Shown in pieces: positions 35,378 through 44,174 of a stretch of DNA of 64,000 nucleotides (within the stretch, counting starts at the first letter, position 1; the number at the start of each line of letters is the position of its first letter). Both the position numbers and the translations under genes were made by a program. The notes under the pieces are model-generated. The model searched no databases. It saw nothing but the letters and a program-made list of their open reading frames with translations, and was not told the DNA's origin. The stretch comes from an uncultured Acetatifactor sp. (GTDB lineage: Bacteria > Bacillota > Clostridia > Lachnospirales > Lachnospiraceae). The stretch spans positions 1 to 64,000 of the forward strand of contig CAJUTJ010000106.1 of assembly GCA_910589655.1 (NCBI GenBank), in the 5' to 3' direction.

Positions 35378-36586
35378 ATGAAAAAAGCAAAACATTTCTA
35401 TCTGAAAAAAATGGCTGCCGTAAGCTTGGGGCTGTTACTGTGTGCGGCTGTATTGGGTGGCTGCGGAGACAGCGGACAGACAGCGGGTAATCCGGAGCAG
35501 ACAGAAAGCGCCGCTGTTTCATCGGAATTGTCGCCTGCGGAAAGCACTGCCGGGCCAGCATCGACGGAAGCGGAGAGGGAACCGTTGTCTGCGGAAAATC
35601 CTGCCGGGCCAGCATCGGTGGAAGCGGAGAGGGAACCGTCGCCTGCGGAAAATCCTGCAGGGTCAGCGTTGTCGGAAGCGGAGAGGGAGCCGGCGGTCAT
35701 CCGTGTGGGTTCTCTAAAGGGGCCTACTTCTCTGGGGCTTTTGCATCTGATGGATAAGGCTTCCAAGGGAGAAACGGCGGACAGCTATGAATTCCAAATA
35801 ACCACCGGGGCGGACGAATTATTGCCTTTGATGGTTAAGGGAGAGCTGGATATTATACTGGTGCCTGCCAATGTGGCGGCCGTGCTCTACCGGAAGACAA
35901 ACGGCGGTGTGGAGGTCATTGATATTAACACTCTCGGCGTACTCTATATGGTGACGGGGACGGCGGAACTGAACAGCATTGCGGACTTGAAAGGGAAAAC
36001 GGTTTACCTCACGGGCAAGGGCACTACGCCGGAAGCTTCGCTCAGATATCTTCTGGATGCGTGCGGTCTGGAAGAAAAGGATGTGTCCTTGGAGTTCAAA
36101 TCGGAAGCCGCGGAGGTGGCGGCGGTACTGGCGGAAAATCCCGATGCCATCGGCCTTCTTCCCCAGCCTTTTGTCACGGCGGCATGTATGCAGAATGAGA
36201 ATCTAAAGGTGGCGCTGGACATGAATGAGGAATGGCTGCGTGTACAGGGGGAAGCCGGAAACGGAATGGTAACAGGTGTTACGGTAGCCCGAAAAGATTT
36301 TTTAGCGGAAAATCCGGAAGCCGTGGCGGCTTTTCTGGAAGAGCATGAGGCAAGCGCGGCGGCGGTCAACGAAGATCCGGCGGCCGGGGCTGTGCTGGCA
36401 GTGGAGGCAGGCATTGTGGCAAAAGAACCCATCGCCCAAAAAGCGATTCCTCAATGCAATATTGTCTGCATCACCGGCGAGGAGATGAAGAAGGCGCTCT
36501 CCGGTTATTTGCAGGTGCTGCATGATTTTAACGCGGAACTGGTGGGCGGCAAGGCGCCGGAAGAGGATTTCTATTATCTTCCCTGA
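35378..36586 (+). CDS. ABC transporter substrate-binding lipoprotein (NMT1/SsuA-like)
   Basis: 402 residues from the ATG at 35378 (GGAGGG upstream). The signal peptide ends in the lipobox LGGC near residue 30. A linker made of three 18-residue repeats (54 bp each; 35531-35692) precedes a type II periplasmic-binding fold. Blocks include VIRVGSLKGPTSLGLLHLMD, GELDIILVPANVAAVLYRK, and DLKGKTVYLTGKGTTPEASL. The fold and the fused permease-ATPase downstream place it with nitrate/sulfonate/taurine/thiamine-precursor importers; the ligand cannot be read from the sequence. It is anchored outside the membrane and hands its ligand to the 36649 protein. Confidence 0.82.
   Translation: MKKAKHFYLKKMAAVSLGLLLCAAVLGGCGDSGQTAGNPEQTESAAVSSELSPAESTAGPASTEAEREPLSAENPAGPASVEAEREPSPAENPAGSALSEAEREPAVIRVGSLKGPTSLGLLHLMDKASKGETADSYEFQITTGADELLPLMVKGELDIILVPANVAAVLYRKTNGGVEVIDINTLGVLYMVTGTAELNSIADLKGKTVYLTGKGTTPEASLRYLLDACGLEEKDVSLEFKSEAAEVAAVLAENPDAIGLLPQPFVTAACMQNENLKVALDMNEEWLRVQGEAGNGMVTGVTVARKDFLAENPEAVAAFLEEHEASAAAVNEDPAAGAVLAVEAGIVAKEPIAQKAIPQCNIVCITGEEMKKALSGYLQVLHDFNAELVGGKAPEEDFYYLP
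35531..35692 (+). repeat. 54-bp in-frame tandem repeats, three units
   Basis: Units 35531-35584, 35585-35638 and 35639-35692 encode S(P)AENPAGPASVEAEREP-like 18-mers in the lipoprotein linker. Units 1 and 2 are nearly identical. Confidence 0.9.
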
Positions 36587-36648
36587 GCGGGCTTATTGTA
36601 AAAGCGATAGACGGGCGGTTTCTTAGACTTTCATAGGGACAAGATTTT

Positions 36649-38055
36649 ATGAAAAAAAAGAATTTGCGGAAAAGATGTATTATACTGGCGTGGATTGCCG
36701 TCTGGTCAATCGGCGCAAAAGCGCTGGATAACAATATTTTACTGGCAGGCCCCGGAGAAGTGGCAGGCGAGCTTTTCACCATGCTGGGAGAGGCCGGTTT
36801 TTATAAGACATTGGTGTGGTCCCTGCTGAGAATCGGCGGCGGATTTTTCACGGGATTTGCGGCGGCGGTGCTGCTGGCATTTTTGAGCAGCCGGTTTGAG
36901 CTTTTGGAGGAGGCGCTTTCCCCGGTGATGACGTTGCTGAAAACCGTTCCGGTGGCCTCTTTTGTGGTGCTGCTTTTGATTTGGTGGGGTTCTTCCTTTC
37001 TGGCCGTGGCAGTCTGTTTCGTGGTGGTGCTGCCCAATATTTACATCAATACCTTGGAAGGCCTGAAAAATGCCGACAAGCAGCTTCTTCAGATGGCCCA
37101 AGTGTTCCGCATTTCTAAAAAGAATAAATTCTTCTATATATATAGAAGCGCCCTTGCTCCTTTTTTATATGGCAGTATGAAAGTTTCTTTGGGAATGTGT
37201 TGGAAATCGGGAGTGGCGGCAGAGCTGATAGGAACTCCCGATTATTCTATAGGGGAAAGGCTGTATCTTTCCAAGGTATGTCTCGATACGGCGGGAGTGT
37301 TTGCTTGGACGGCAGTTATTATTCTTCTGAGCATTTTTTTCGAAAAATGTATCTTGTATCTGGTTCATTGCTTTTTCCGGTGGCAGCCCCCTTGCAGCAG
37401 ACAGGGAACCTATGGGCGCCGCAGACCGATGACTCATAAGCGGGGGAAAGCAGAGATACTTAATGACGGCGGATGTGTGACAGAAGTGAACGGCAAACCA
37501 ACGGTTTATGGGATGAGATCGGAGGAAGAACCGTCCCCGGCGGTTTTGGTTGTCAGCCATGTGTATAAAGCTTTTGGCGGACAGCAGGTTTTGAGCGATT
37601 TTCATGAAATATATGAGGCGGGAAAAACGTATATCCTGAACAGTCCCTCCGGCAGCGGCAAGACTACCTTGCTCCATATCATGGCAGGTCTGCTGAAACC
37701 CGACAGCGGACAAATAGTGAGCACCGGACGGTACAGCATGGTTTTTCAGGAAGACAGACTATGTATGGATTACAGCGCCGTTAAAAATGTGGAAATGGTG
37801 ATAGGAGACCCGAAACGGGCACAAAGGGCATTGGAGAATCTTTTGGAAGCCGAAGCGCTGCATAAGCCTTGCAGAGAACTCAGCGGGGGTATGAAGCGCA
37901 GAGTCGCGTTGGTTCGCGCCATGGAGGCGGACTCAGATTATGTGCTCTTGGATGAACCTTTTACGGGGCTGGATGCGGATACCAAAGCATCGGTTGAAGA
38001 ATACATCCGTAAGAAACAAAACGGGCGGACAATCATTATCGTAACCCATATCTAA
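36649..38055 (+). CDS. Fused ABC importer permease-ATPase
   Basis: 468 residues joining two normally separate proteins. Residues about 1-245 are a SsuC/TauC-type permease. It has several helices, LSPVMTLLKTVPVASFVVLL, and the EAA loop GLKNADKQLLQMAQVFRISK. A hydrophilic linker (about 245-295) leads to an ATPase with Walker A NSPSGSGKTTLLHIM, Q-loop VFQEDRL, signature ELSGGMKRRVALVRAM, Walker B YVLLDEPFTGLD and H-loop IIIVTHI. Translation stops one residue after the switch histidine, whereas usual homologues continue for 40 or more residues. The product would dimerise to give a complete importer with the lipoprotein upstream. The frame is continuous, so the fusion is probably real. The very short C-terminus may be a secondary truncation. 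Confidence 0.85.
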   Translation: MKKKNLRKRCIILAWIAVWSIGAKALDNNILLAGPGEVAGELFTMLGEAGFYKTLVWSLLRIGGGFFTGFAAAVLLAFLSSRFELLEEALSPVMTLLKTVPVASFVVLLLIWWGSSFLAVAVCFVVVLPNIYINTLEGLKNADKQLLQMAQVFRISKKNKFFYIYRSALAPFLYGSMKVSLGMCWKSGVAAELIGTPDYSIGERLYLSKVCLDTAGVFAWTAVIILLSIFFEKCILYLVHCFFRWQPPCSRQGTYGRRRPMTHKRGKAEILNDGGCVTEVNGKPTVYGMRSEEEPSPAVLVVSHVYKAFGGQQVLSDFHEIYEAGKTYILNSPSGSGKTTLLHIMAGLLKPDSGQIVSTGRYSMVFQEDRLCMDYSAVKNVEMVIGDPKRAQRALENLLEAEALHKPCRELSGGMKRRVALVRAMEADSDYVLLDEPFTGLDADTKASVEEYIRKKQNGRTIIIVTHI

Positions 38056-38110
38056 ACGGTTTCGAAACGAAACCGGAATGAAGAATCGGAAGTGGAACAG
38101 GAGAAAAGAA

Positions 38111-38365
38111 ATGCCGGATTTGGAAAATCGTGTTGCTTTAATCGGAATTATTGTGGAGGATCGGGAGGCTGCATCCCGCATTAACGGTCTGCTTCATGAA
38201 TACGGCGAATATATTATCGGCAGAATGGGTATTCCTTACCGGGAAAAGCAGATGAATATTATAAGCGTGGTGCTGGATGCGCCTCAGAGCAAGGTCAGCG
38301 CACTGTCCGGCAAGCTGGGTATGATTCCCGGGGTAAGCAGTAAGTGCACATACAGCAAGAGGTAA
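38111..38365 (+). CDS. TM1266-type iron-only hydrogenase system regulator
   Basis: 84 residues from the ATG at 38111 with AGGAG seven bases upstream. It is an ACT-like small domain with the family pattern NRVALIGIIVEDREAASRIN, HEYGEYIIGRMGIPYREK, INIISVVLDAP-like NIISVVLDAPQSKVSALSGK, and LGMIPGVSSK. Proteins of this group lie beside HydE/F/G maturases or [FeFe] hydrogenases and are thought to regulate them, as NikR-like ACT proteins. No maturase gene is in this window. It starts 56 bases after the ABC gene and may be co-transcribed, although no functional link is obvious. Confidence 0.85.
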   Translation: MPDLENRVALIGIIVEDREAASRINGLLHEYGEYIIGRMGIPYREKQMNIISVVLDAPQSKVSALSGKLGMIPGVSSKCTYSKR

Positions 38366-38390
38366 AGCTGTTGATGAAATACCGTCTGAC

Positions 38391-38429
38391 TTCGCGGGAG
38401 GGGCTGTCTGAACTGTTACGAACAGTAAC
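38391..38429 (-). repeat. Interspersed element fragment, inverted copy of 4457-4485
   Basis: Positions 38391-38419 are an exact 29-base reverse complement of 4457-4485. The sequence runs on to GAACAGTAACC, the same GTTAC/GTAAC end motif as the complete elements at 46109 and 55940. Confidence 0.8.
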
Positions 38430-38460
38430 CCAATATGGGATAAAACCGTTGAAAAAACAA

Positions 38461-38489
38461 TTGTGTTTTTGATTTTTTCATGTTATAAT
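38461..38489 (+). promoter_or_regulatory. Predicted sigma-A promoter for tig
   Basis: TTGTGT (38461-38466), a 17-base spacer, and an extended -10 TGTTATAAT (38481-38489). The leader to the tig start is about 125 bases. Confidence 0.65.
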
Positions 38490-38622
38490 TTCAAAATGAC
38501 TGTGACTGTGTCCTGTATTTTATGAGGAACAGATGATGATAGATGAGACACAGTAATTTGAGTGACAGTATCGTAAGAAGGCACGGCCGGACTGTCACAA
38601 CTATGAAGGAGGAAACGTAACA

Positions 38623-39984
38623 ATGAGTTTACAGGTAGAAAAGTTGGAAAAGAATATGGCGAAGCTGACCATAGAAGTTCCTGCGGAAGAGCTGGAGAAA
38701 GCGATAGAGAGCGCTTACCGGAAGAATAAGAACAAGATCAGCATCCCCGGTTTCCGCAAGGGCAAGGTGCCCCGAAAGATGATTGAGCAGATGTACGGCA
38801 AAGAAGTATTCTACGAGGATGCGGCAAACGAACTGATTCCCGATGCGTATGATAAAGCGGTGGAGGAGTGCGAAGAGGAAATCGTATCCAATCCCAAGAT
38901 CGCCGTTACCCAGATAGAAGCAGGCAAGCCTTTTGTATTTACCGCTGAGGTTGCTTTGAAGCCTGAGGTGACACTCGGCAAATACAAGGGCGTCAAGGTG
39001 GACAAGTTTGACGTGGAAGTGACCGACCAAGAGATTGATGCGGAAATCAACAGAGAGAGAGAGAAGAACGCAAGAACCGTGGATGTCACCGACAGGGCAG
39101 TACAGGATGGTGACGTGACCGTCATCGACTTTGAAGGATTTGTGGACGGAGAAGCTTTTGAAGGCGGCAAGGGAGAGGATTATCCTCTGACCATCGGCTC
39201 CGGTGCATTTATCCCCGGCTTCGAGGAGGCACTGGTAGGCGCCGAGATCGGCAAGGAGACGGATGTAAATGTTACTTTCCCCGAGGATTATCAGGCAGCG
39301 GAGCTGGCAGGCAAGGCAGCGGTCTTCAAATGTACCGTGAAGAAGATTCAGGAGAAACAGCTTCCCGAACTCGATGATGAGTTTGTGGAAGAAGTATCTG
39401 AAGAGAGCGATACCGTAGACCAGTATAAGGAAGAAATCCGGAAAAAGCTGGCTAAGAAGGCGGAAGAAACCGCAAAAGCAGAAAAGGAAGATGCTGTTAT
39501 CGATGCAATCATTGCGGAAGCACAGATGGAGATTCCCGATGCAATGGTAGAGACACAGCAGAGACAGATGGTACAGGAATTTGCACAGAGAATGCAGGCT
39601 CATGGTATTTCCATGGATCAGTATATGCAGTTTACCGGAGCAACCCCGGATATACTTTTAGAGCAGGCTAAGCCTCAGGCGTTGAAGAGAATTCAGTCAC
39701 GTCTGGTTTTGGAAGCTGTAGTAGCGGCTGAGAAGATGGAAGCTTCCGAGGAGGAGTTTGAAGAGGAAGTAAAATCCATGGGCGAGGTTTACCAGATGGA
39801 AGCCGATAAGGTGAAAGAGCTTCTCGGCGAAAACGGCAAGAAGCAGGTTATGGAAGATCTTTGTATCAAGAAAGCAGTGGAATTCGTTGTGGAAAATGCA
39901 AAGGAGACAAAATCTGCTGCAAAGAAAACCGGCAAGAAAGCAGCGGAAGAGGCAGAAAACGCAGAGGATACCGCCACTGAGTAG
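38623..39984 (+). CDS. tig: Trigger factor, ribosome-associated chaperone and peptidyl-prolyl isomerase
   Basis: 453 residues. The N-terminal ribosome-binding domain includes the signature SIPGFRKGKVPRKMIEQMYG. An FKBP-type isomerase domain lies at about 160-245 (VQDGDVTVIDFEGFVDGEAF, GSGAFIPGFEEALVGAEIG), then the helical C-terminal cradle. An Ala/Lys/Glu tail closes the protein. It binds near the ribosomal exit tunnel and shields nascent chains. AAGGAGGAAA lies well placed before the ATG. Its own promoter precedes it and a terminator follows, so clpP is a separate unit. The order tig-clpP-clpX is typical of Firmicutes. Confidence 0.97.
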   Translation: MSLQVEKLEKNMAKLTIEVPAEELEKAIESAYRKNKNKISIPGFRKGKVPRKMIEQMYGKEVFYEDAANELIPDAYDKAVEECEEEIVSNPKIAVTQIEAGKPFVFTAEVALKPEVTLGKYKGVKVDKFDVEVTDQEIDAEINREREKNARTVDVTDRAVQDGDVTVIDFEGFVDGEAFEGGKGEDYPLTIGSGAFIPGFEEALVGAEIGKETDVNVTFPEDYQAAELAGKAAVFKCTVKKIQEKQLPELDDEFVEEVSEESDTVDQYKEEIRKKLAKKAEETAKAEKEDAVIDAIIAEAQMEIPDAMVETQQRQMVQEFAQRMQAHGISMDQYMQFTGATPDILLEQAKPQALKRIQSRLVLEAVVAAEKMEASEEEFEEEVKSMGEVYQMEADKVKELLGENGKKQVMEDLCIKKAVEFVVENAKETKSAAKKTGKKAAEEAENAEDTATE

Positions 39985-40009
39985 GCAGGCTTCTGGCTTT
40001 ATACAAAGG

Positions 40010-40045
40010 AGGTTGTACCTGTTTGGCGGGTACAACCTTTAAAAT
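40010..40045 (+). terminator. Terminator between tig and clpP
   Basis: A 10-bp perfect stem AGGTTGTACC (40010-40019) with GGTACAACCT (40029-40038) is followed by TTAAAATTTTATT. Confidence 0.7.
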
Positions 40046-40068
40046 TTTATTAAATAACGTTTTTTTCG

Positions 40069-40097
40069 TTGAAAAAATGCGTTGAGTGGGATATGAT
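40069..40097 (+). promoter_or_regulatory. Predicted sigma-A promoter for clpP-clpX
   Basis: TTGAAA (40069-40074), exactly 17 bases, then TATGAT (40092-40097). No CtsR-type heptad repeat was recognised around it. Confidence 0.7.
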
Positions 40098-40165
40098 GTA
40101 ATGAAATAAATATAATTTTTTATTCTCGTGACGCAAAATATTGAAAACCGAATGGAGGATTTACA

Positions 40166-40765
40166 ATGAGTTTAGTGCCTTATGTCATTGAGCAGACCAG
40201 TAAAGGTGAGAGATCATATGATATTTATTCCAGACTTTTAAAGGATAGAATAATATTTCTGGGGGAAGAAGTAAATGATACTTCTGCAAGCATTGTCGTA
40301 GCACAGCTGTTATTCTTGGAGGCTGAGGATCCCGAAAAGGATATCCATCTCTATATTAACAGTCCGGGAGGATCCGTTACCGCAGGTATGGCTATTTATG
40401 ATACCATGCATTATATCAAGTGCGACGTTTCTACCGTATGTATCGGCATGGCCGCTAGCATGGGAGCTTTTCTGCTGGCAGGCGGGGCGAAGGGCAAGAG
40501 ATACGCGCTTCCCAACGCGGAGATTATGATCCATCAGCCTCTCGGCGGCACAAAGGGTCAGGCTACGGAAATCGAAATCGCCGCAAAGCATATCTTGAGA
40601 ACAAAGGAAAAACTGAATCGTATGCTTTCCGAGAACACCGGAAAGGATTATGAGACGATTTGCGCGGACACGGAGCGGGATAATTGGAAGAGCGCTGAGG
40701 AAGCGCTGGAATACGGCTTGATCGACATGGTGATCACTTCCCATGATACCCAGAGTGACAAATAA
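40166..40765 (+). CDS. clpP: ATP-dependent Clp protease proteolytic subunit
   Basis: 199 residues of a complete ClpP. Ser98 is in GMAASMGAFLLAGG, the catalytic His is in MIHQPLGG near residue 123, and the Asp lies in the TERDNW region. The N-terminal VPYVIEQTSKGERSYDIYSR docks the ATPase. Two heptameric rings form the degradation chamber, fed by ClpX from the next gene and by other Clp ATPases. It controls protein quality, stress response and sporulation timing in Firmicutes. Start supported by GGAGG before the ATG. clpX follows after 23 bases. Confidence 0.98.
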   Translation: MSLVPYVIEQTSKGERSYDIYSRLLKDRIIFLGEEVNDTSASIVVAQLLFLEAEDPEKDIHLYINSPGGSVTAGMAIYDTMHYIKCDVSTVCIGMAASMGAFLLAGGAKGKRYALPNAEIMIHQPLGGTKGQATEIEIAAKHILRTKEKLNRMLSENTGKDYETICADTERDNWKSAEEALEYGLIDMVITSHDTQSDK

Positions 40766-40788
40766 GTAAAACTATTAGGAGTAAAATA

Positions 40789-42069
40789 ATGGCAACTAGA
40801 ATGACCACTGGTAATGATATTAGATGTTCTTTTTGCAATAAGGTTCAGAGTCAGGTCCGCAAGCTGATTGCCGGTCCTGCAGGAGTATATATCTGCGATG
40901 AGTGTATAGATATCTGCGCCGATATTTTGGAGGAAGAGCTGGAGGATGACGAGGCGGAAGAGGCTGTTCATCCCGAGATTAATTTGTTAAAACCCATTCA
41001 GATTAAGACGTTTCTCGACGAGTATGTGGTAGGACAGGAAGAGGCGAAGAAGGTTCTGGCCGTTTCCGTCTATAATCATTATAAGCGTGTGACGGCGCCT
41101 AAGGATCTGGATGATGTTGAGCTGCAGAAAAGCAATATTATAATGGTAGGGCCTACCGGATCCGGTAAGACCTATCTGGCGCAGACTTTGGCGAAGATCA
41201 TCAATGTTCCCTTTGCCATTGCGGACGCTACTACATTGACGGAAGCCGGTTATGTGGGTGAGGATGTGGAGAATATCCTGCTTAAGCTGATTCAGGCGGC
41301 GGATTATGATGTGGAGCGCGCTCAGTACGGGATTATTTATATTGATGAGATCGATAAGATCACGAAAAAGGGCGAGAACGTGTCCATCACAAGGGATGTT
41401 TCCGGTGAGGGCGTACAGCAGGCTCTTCTCAAAATCGTGGAGGGCACCGTGGCAAGCGTTCCCCCTCAGGGAGGAAGAAAGCATCCTCATCAGGAACTGA
41501 TCACCATTGATACTTCCAACATTCTGTTTATCTGCGGCGGTGCATTTGACGGGCTGGAGAAGATTGTGGAGTCCAGACTTGACCGGAAAGCAATCGGATT
41601 TAATACGGAAGTAACTCATAAAACAAACAAGGAGTTAAGCGATCTGCTTCAGGAGGTAACTCCTCAGGATCTGGTAAAGTTCGGTTTGATTCCTGAGTTT
41701 GTGGGACGTGTGCCCATCTGTGTATCCTTGCGCGGACTGGATAAAGAGGCGTTGGTCAGAATCTTAAAGGAGCCTAAAAATGCCTTGATTAAGCAGTACC
41801 AGAAGCTGTTTGACATGGATGACGTGCAGCTTACTTTCGAGGAGGAAGCCATCGGAGCCATTGCGGATAAGGCGTTTGAGCGTAAGACGGGAGCCAGAGG
41901 ACTCCGCTCCATTATAGAGAGCGTGATGATGGATACCATGTACAAGATTCCTTCCGACAATACCATAGAAGAGTGTATTATCACCAAAGAGGCGGTTGAC
42001 GGCAACGACGAACCCCTGACATTGCGCAAGGGAGAACACAGAACCCGGGGGCTGGGAACGGCCATATAG
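40789..42069 (+). CDS. clpX: ATP-dependent Clp protease ATPase subunit ClpX
   Basis: 426 residues. The N-terminal zinc-binding domain has CSFCNKVQSQ and CDECIDIC. The AAA+ module has Walker A GPTGSGKTYLAQ, Walker B IIYIDEIDKI, the pore loop GYVGEDVE and sensor regions. The IGF-type ClpP-binding loop appears as AIGFNTEV. It unfolds tagged substrates and threads them into ClpP. AGGAG precedes the ATG. It is in one transcript with clpP upstream and, 10 bases later, engB. In many relatives lonA lies between clpX and engB; it is absent here. Confidence 0.98.
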   Translation: MATRMTTGNDIRCSFCNKVQSQVRKLIAGPAGVYICDECIDICADILEEELEDDEAEEAVHPEINLLKPIQIKTFLDEYVVGQEEAKKVLAVSVYNHYKRVTAPKDLDDVELQKSNIIMVGPTGSGKTYLAQTLAKIINVPFAIADATTLTEAGYVGEDVENILLKLIQAADYDVERAQYGIIYIDEIDKITKKGENVSITRDVSGEGVQQALLKIVEGTVASVPPQGGRKHPHQELITIDTSNILFICGGAFDGLEKIVESRLDRKAIGFNTEVTHKTNKELSDLLQEVTPQDLVKFGLIPEFVGRVPICVSLRGLDKEALVRILKEPKNALIKQYQKLFDMDDVQLTFEEEAIGAIADKAFERKTGARGLRSIIESVMMDTMYKIPSDNTIEECIITKEAVDGNDEPLTLRKGEHRTRGLGTAI

Positions 42070-42079
42070 GAAAAAGCTT

Positions 42080-42667
42080 ATGATAATTAAAGACGCCAGT
42101 TTAGAAACGGTTTGCGGAATTACCAGTAAACTTCCCGACAATATACTGCCGGAGGTAGCCTTTGCCGGAAAGAGCAATGTGGGAAAGTCATCGCTGATAA
42201 ACGCGTTGATGAACCGGAAATCTCTGGCCCGCACCAGTTCGCAGCCGGGGAAGACACAGACAATTAACTTTTATAATATTAACAATGCCATCTACTTTGT
42301 GGATCTGCCGGGATATGGATATGCCAAAGCCAACGAAGCGGTAAAAGCAAAGTGGGGCAAAATGGTAGAGAATTATCTTCATCGTTCCAAACAGCTTAAA
42401 TTGGTATTTCTCTTGATTGATATCCGGCACGAGCCTTCCGGAAACGATAAGATTATGTATGATTGGATCTGCAGCAACGGATACCAGCCGGTGATTATTG
42501 CAACGAAATTGGATAAAATTAAGAGAAGCCAGCTGCAGAAGCAGTTAAAGCTGATTCGCACGGCATTGGGGACGGATGCCGAAAGCATTGTGATTCCTTT
42601 TTCCGCGGAGACGAAACAAGGGCGGGAAGAAATTTACGAGCTTCTGGATCGATTTACGGAGGCATAA
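42080..42667 (+). CDS. engB: Ribosome biogenesis GTP-binding protein EngB/YsxC
   Basis: 195 residues of the TrmE-Era-like GTPase family. G1 is AGKSNVGKSSLINAL, G2 is near SSQPGKTQTINFY, G3 is VDLPGYGYAKAN, G4 is ATKLDKI, and G5 is in PFSAETKQG. YsxC/YihA is an essential GTPase in late assembly of the 50S ribosomal subunit. Its gene commonly follows clpX (with or without lonA) in Clostridia. Only 10 bases separate it from clpX, so co-expression is expected. Alternative symbols are ysxC and yihA. Confidence 0.96.
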   Translation: MIIKDASLETVCGITSKLPDNILPEVAFAGKSNVGKSSLINALMNRKSLARTSSQPGKTQTINFYNINNAIYFVDLPGYGYAKANEAVKAKWGKMVENYLHRSKQLKLVFLLIDIRHEPSGNDKIMYDWICSNGYQPVIIATKLDKIKRSQLQKQLKLIRTALGTDAESIVIPFSAETKQGREEIYELLDRFTEA

Positions 42668-42736
42668 AGGGCAGAACGGAATTCATGCTTCCCAAGTATT
42701 GTGCGGCGGGTGCTAAAGAGGGTAAGGGGTATATCC

Positions 42737-43924
42737 ATGAGAAAGTACAGTAAGGCACTGGCGAATCTGGCCATTGCAATGGTGGTTCTTTTGGCGGCGG
42801 TTTTTCTGCTGCCAAGGATAATAATCTTTTTTATGCCGTTTGTGGTGGGATGGCTGATTGCGCTGATAGCGGCGCCGCTGGTGCGTTTTTTTGAAGACAA
42901 GATAAAATTAAAACGAAAAATCGGAAGTGCATTTGTCATTGTCACGGTCATAGCGCTGGTGGTACTGTTCCTGTATCTCGTGCTGTCATGGCTGGTGGAT
43001 CAAGTGGCGGGGCTGGCAGGCGCGCTTCCCGAGATGTGGTCCGGCATGGAATCGGATTTAAATAATATCGGACAAAATTTCAGTGTGCTGTTTGATAAGC
43101 TTCCGCTGAATGTTAAGTTCGGATTTACGGATATCACGGATCGAATCGGCGAATATATGGGGAATTTCGTCGGGGAGATCAGTATGCCCACCATTGCGGC
43201 GGCGGGAAGCTTTGCGAGACAGCTTCCTTCCATTTTTATCGGAATGATTATGTCGCTTTTATCCGCTTACTTTTTTGTGGCGGAGCGGAACGGTGTCCAT
43301 GCGTGGTTCCGCAGCCATATGCCCGTCTCCATCCAGTTACGTTTTCAGACAGTGCGCCGGAGCCTTAGAAAGTCTGTGGGCGGCTATTTGAAAGCGCAGC
43401 TAAAGATTGAAGTGTGGATGTATCTGCTGCTGTTAATCGGCATGGGACTGCTTCGGGTCAATTATTTTGCATTGATTGCTCTGGTGATTGCTTTTCTGGA
43501 TTTTCTGCCTTTTCTCGGAACGGGTACGGTTTTGGTTCCGTGGGCAGTGATCAAGGTGCTCACGGGAGATTACAAAATGGCTCTTTGGCTGTTGATCATA
43601 TGGGGTGTGGGGCAGCTGGCAAGACAGTTGATTCAGCCCAAGATTGTGGGGGACTCCATTGGCGTTCCGCCCCTTCCCACCTTGTTTCTGCTTTACATAG
43701 GATATAAGTTCGGGGGAATCGTGGGAATGATTATGGCGGTTCCGCTGGGACTTCTGCTCTACAGCATGTATGAGGAGGGAGCCTTTGACACTACGAAAAA
43801 CAGTATTCTGATTCTTGTGTCCGGCATCAACCGTTTCAGAAGGCTGAAAAAGGAAGACTTAACCGAAGTGGAGGAAATGGCGGCAAGGAACGAAGAATTA
43901 TCAAAAAAAATAGAGGAAGTATGA
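42737..43924 (+). CDS. AI-2E-family / YtvI-like membrane permease
   Basis: 395 residues from the ATG at 42737 (AAGGGGT upstream); the frame is open for 12 more codons without a better start. About seven to eight membrane helices with the family layout: two N-terminal helices (LANLAIAMVVLLAAVFLLPR, FFMPFVVGWLIALIAAPLV), then a large extracytoplasmic segment. The C-terminal block has FLDFLPFLGTGTVLVPWAV and the long helices around QPKIVGDSIGVPPLPTLFLL. Relatives include TqsA and the sporulation protein YtvI; transport substrates are mostly unknown. The acidic C-terminal tail is cytoplasmic. Terminator downstream. Confidence 0.85.
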   Translation: MRKYSKALANLAIAMVVLLAAVFLLPRIIIFFMPFVVGWLIALIAAPLVRFFEDKIKLKRKIGSAFVIVTVIALVVLFLYLVLSWLVDQVAGLAGALPEMWSGMESDLNNIGQNFSVLFDKLPLNVKFGFTDITDRIGEYMGNFVGEISMPTIAAAGSFARQLPSIFIGMIMSLLSAYFFVAERNGVHAWFRSHMPVSIQLRFQTVRRSLRKSVGGYLKAQLKIEVWMYLLLLIGMGLLRVNYFALIALVIAFLDFLPFLGTGTVLVPWAVIKVLTGDYKMALWLLIIWGVGQLARQLIQPKIVGDSIGVPPLPTLFLLYIGYKFGGIVGMIMAVPLGLLLYSMYEEGAFDTTKNSILILVSGINRFRRLKKEDLTEVEEMAARNEELSKKIEEV

Positions 43925-43955
43925 AACTTTTCAATAGTTAAATCAGTCTAATAAA

Positions 43956-43985
43956 GTAGAGGGTGTGATCACTCTCTACTTTTTT
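43956..43985 (+). terminator. Terminator after the AI-2E-family gene
   Basis: GTAGAGGGTG (43956-43965) pairs with CACTCTCTAC (43970-43979), with one G-T pair. TTTTTT follows. Confidence 0.8.
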
Positions 43986-44174
43986 ATATTTAAAAAGTTT
44001 TTAAAATTTTTATGCAACTTTGATACAAATGTGTATTACAATGCCTTTAATGAAGGAAAGAACAGTAGCTTTGCATTTTCCTATACTATTTGTGCGGCTG
44101 TAAGGCGAAAGCGTAAAGGGGGACGCTTTAAATAGGGAATGGGATGTCTGTGAAGCAGATAAGGAGGAGTAAAT

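Noticed and set aside
38629..39603. 324-residue minus-strand frame opposite tig
   Set aside because: Antisense shadow of trigger factor; no recognisable domain.
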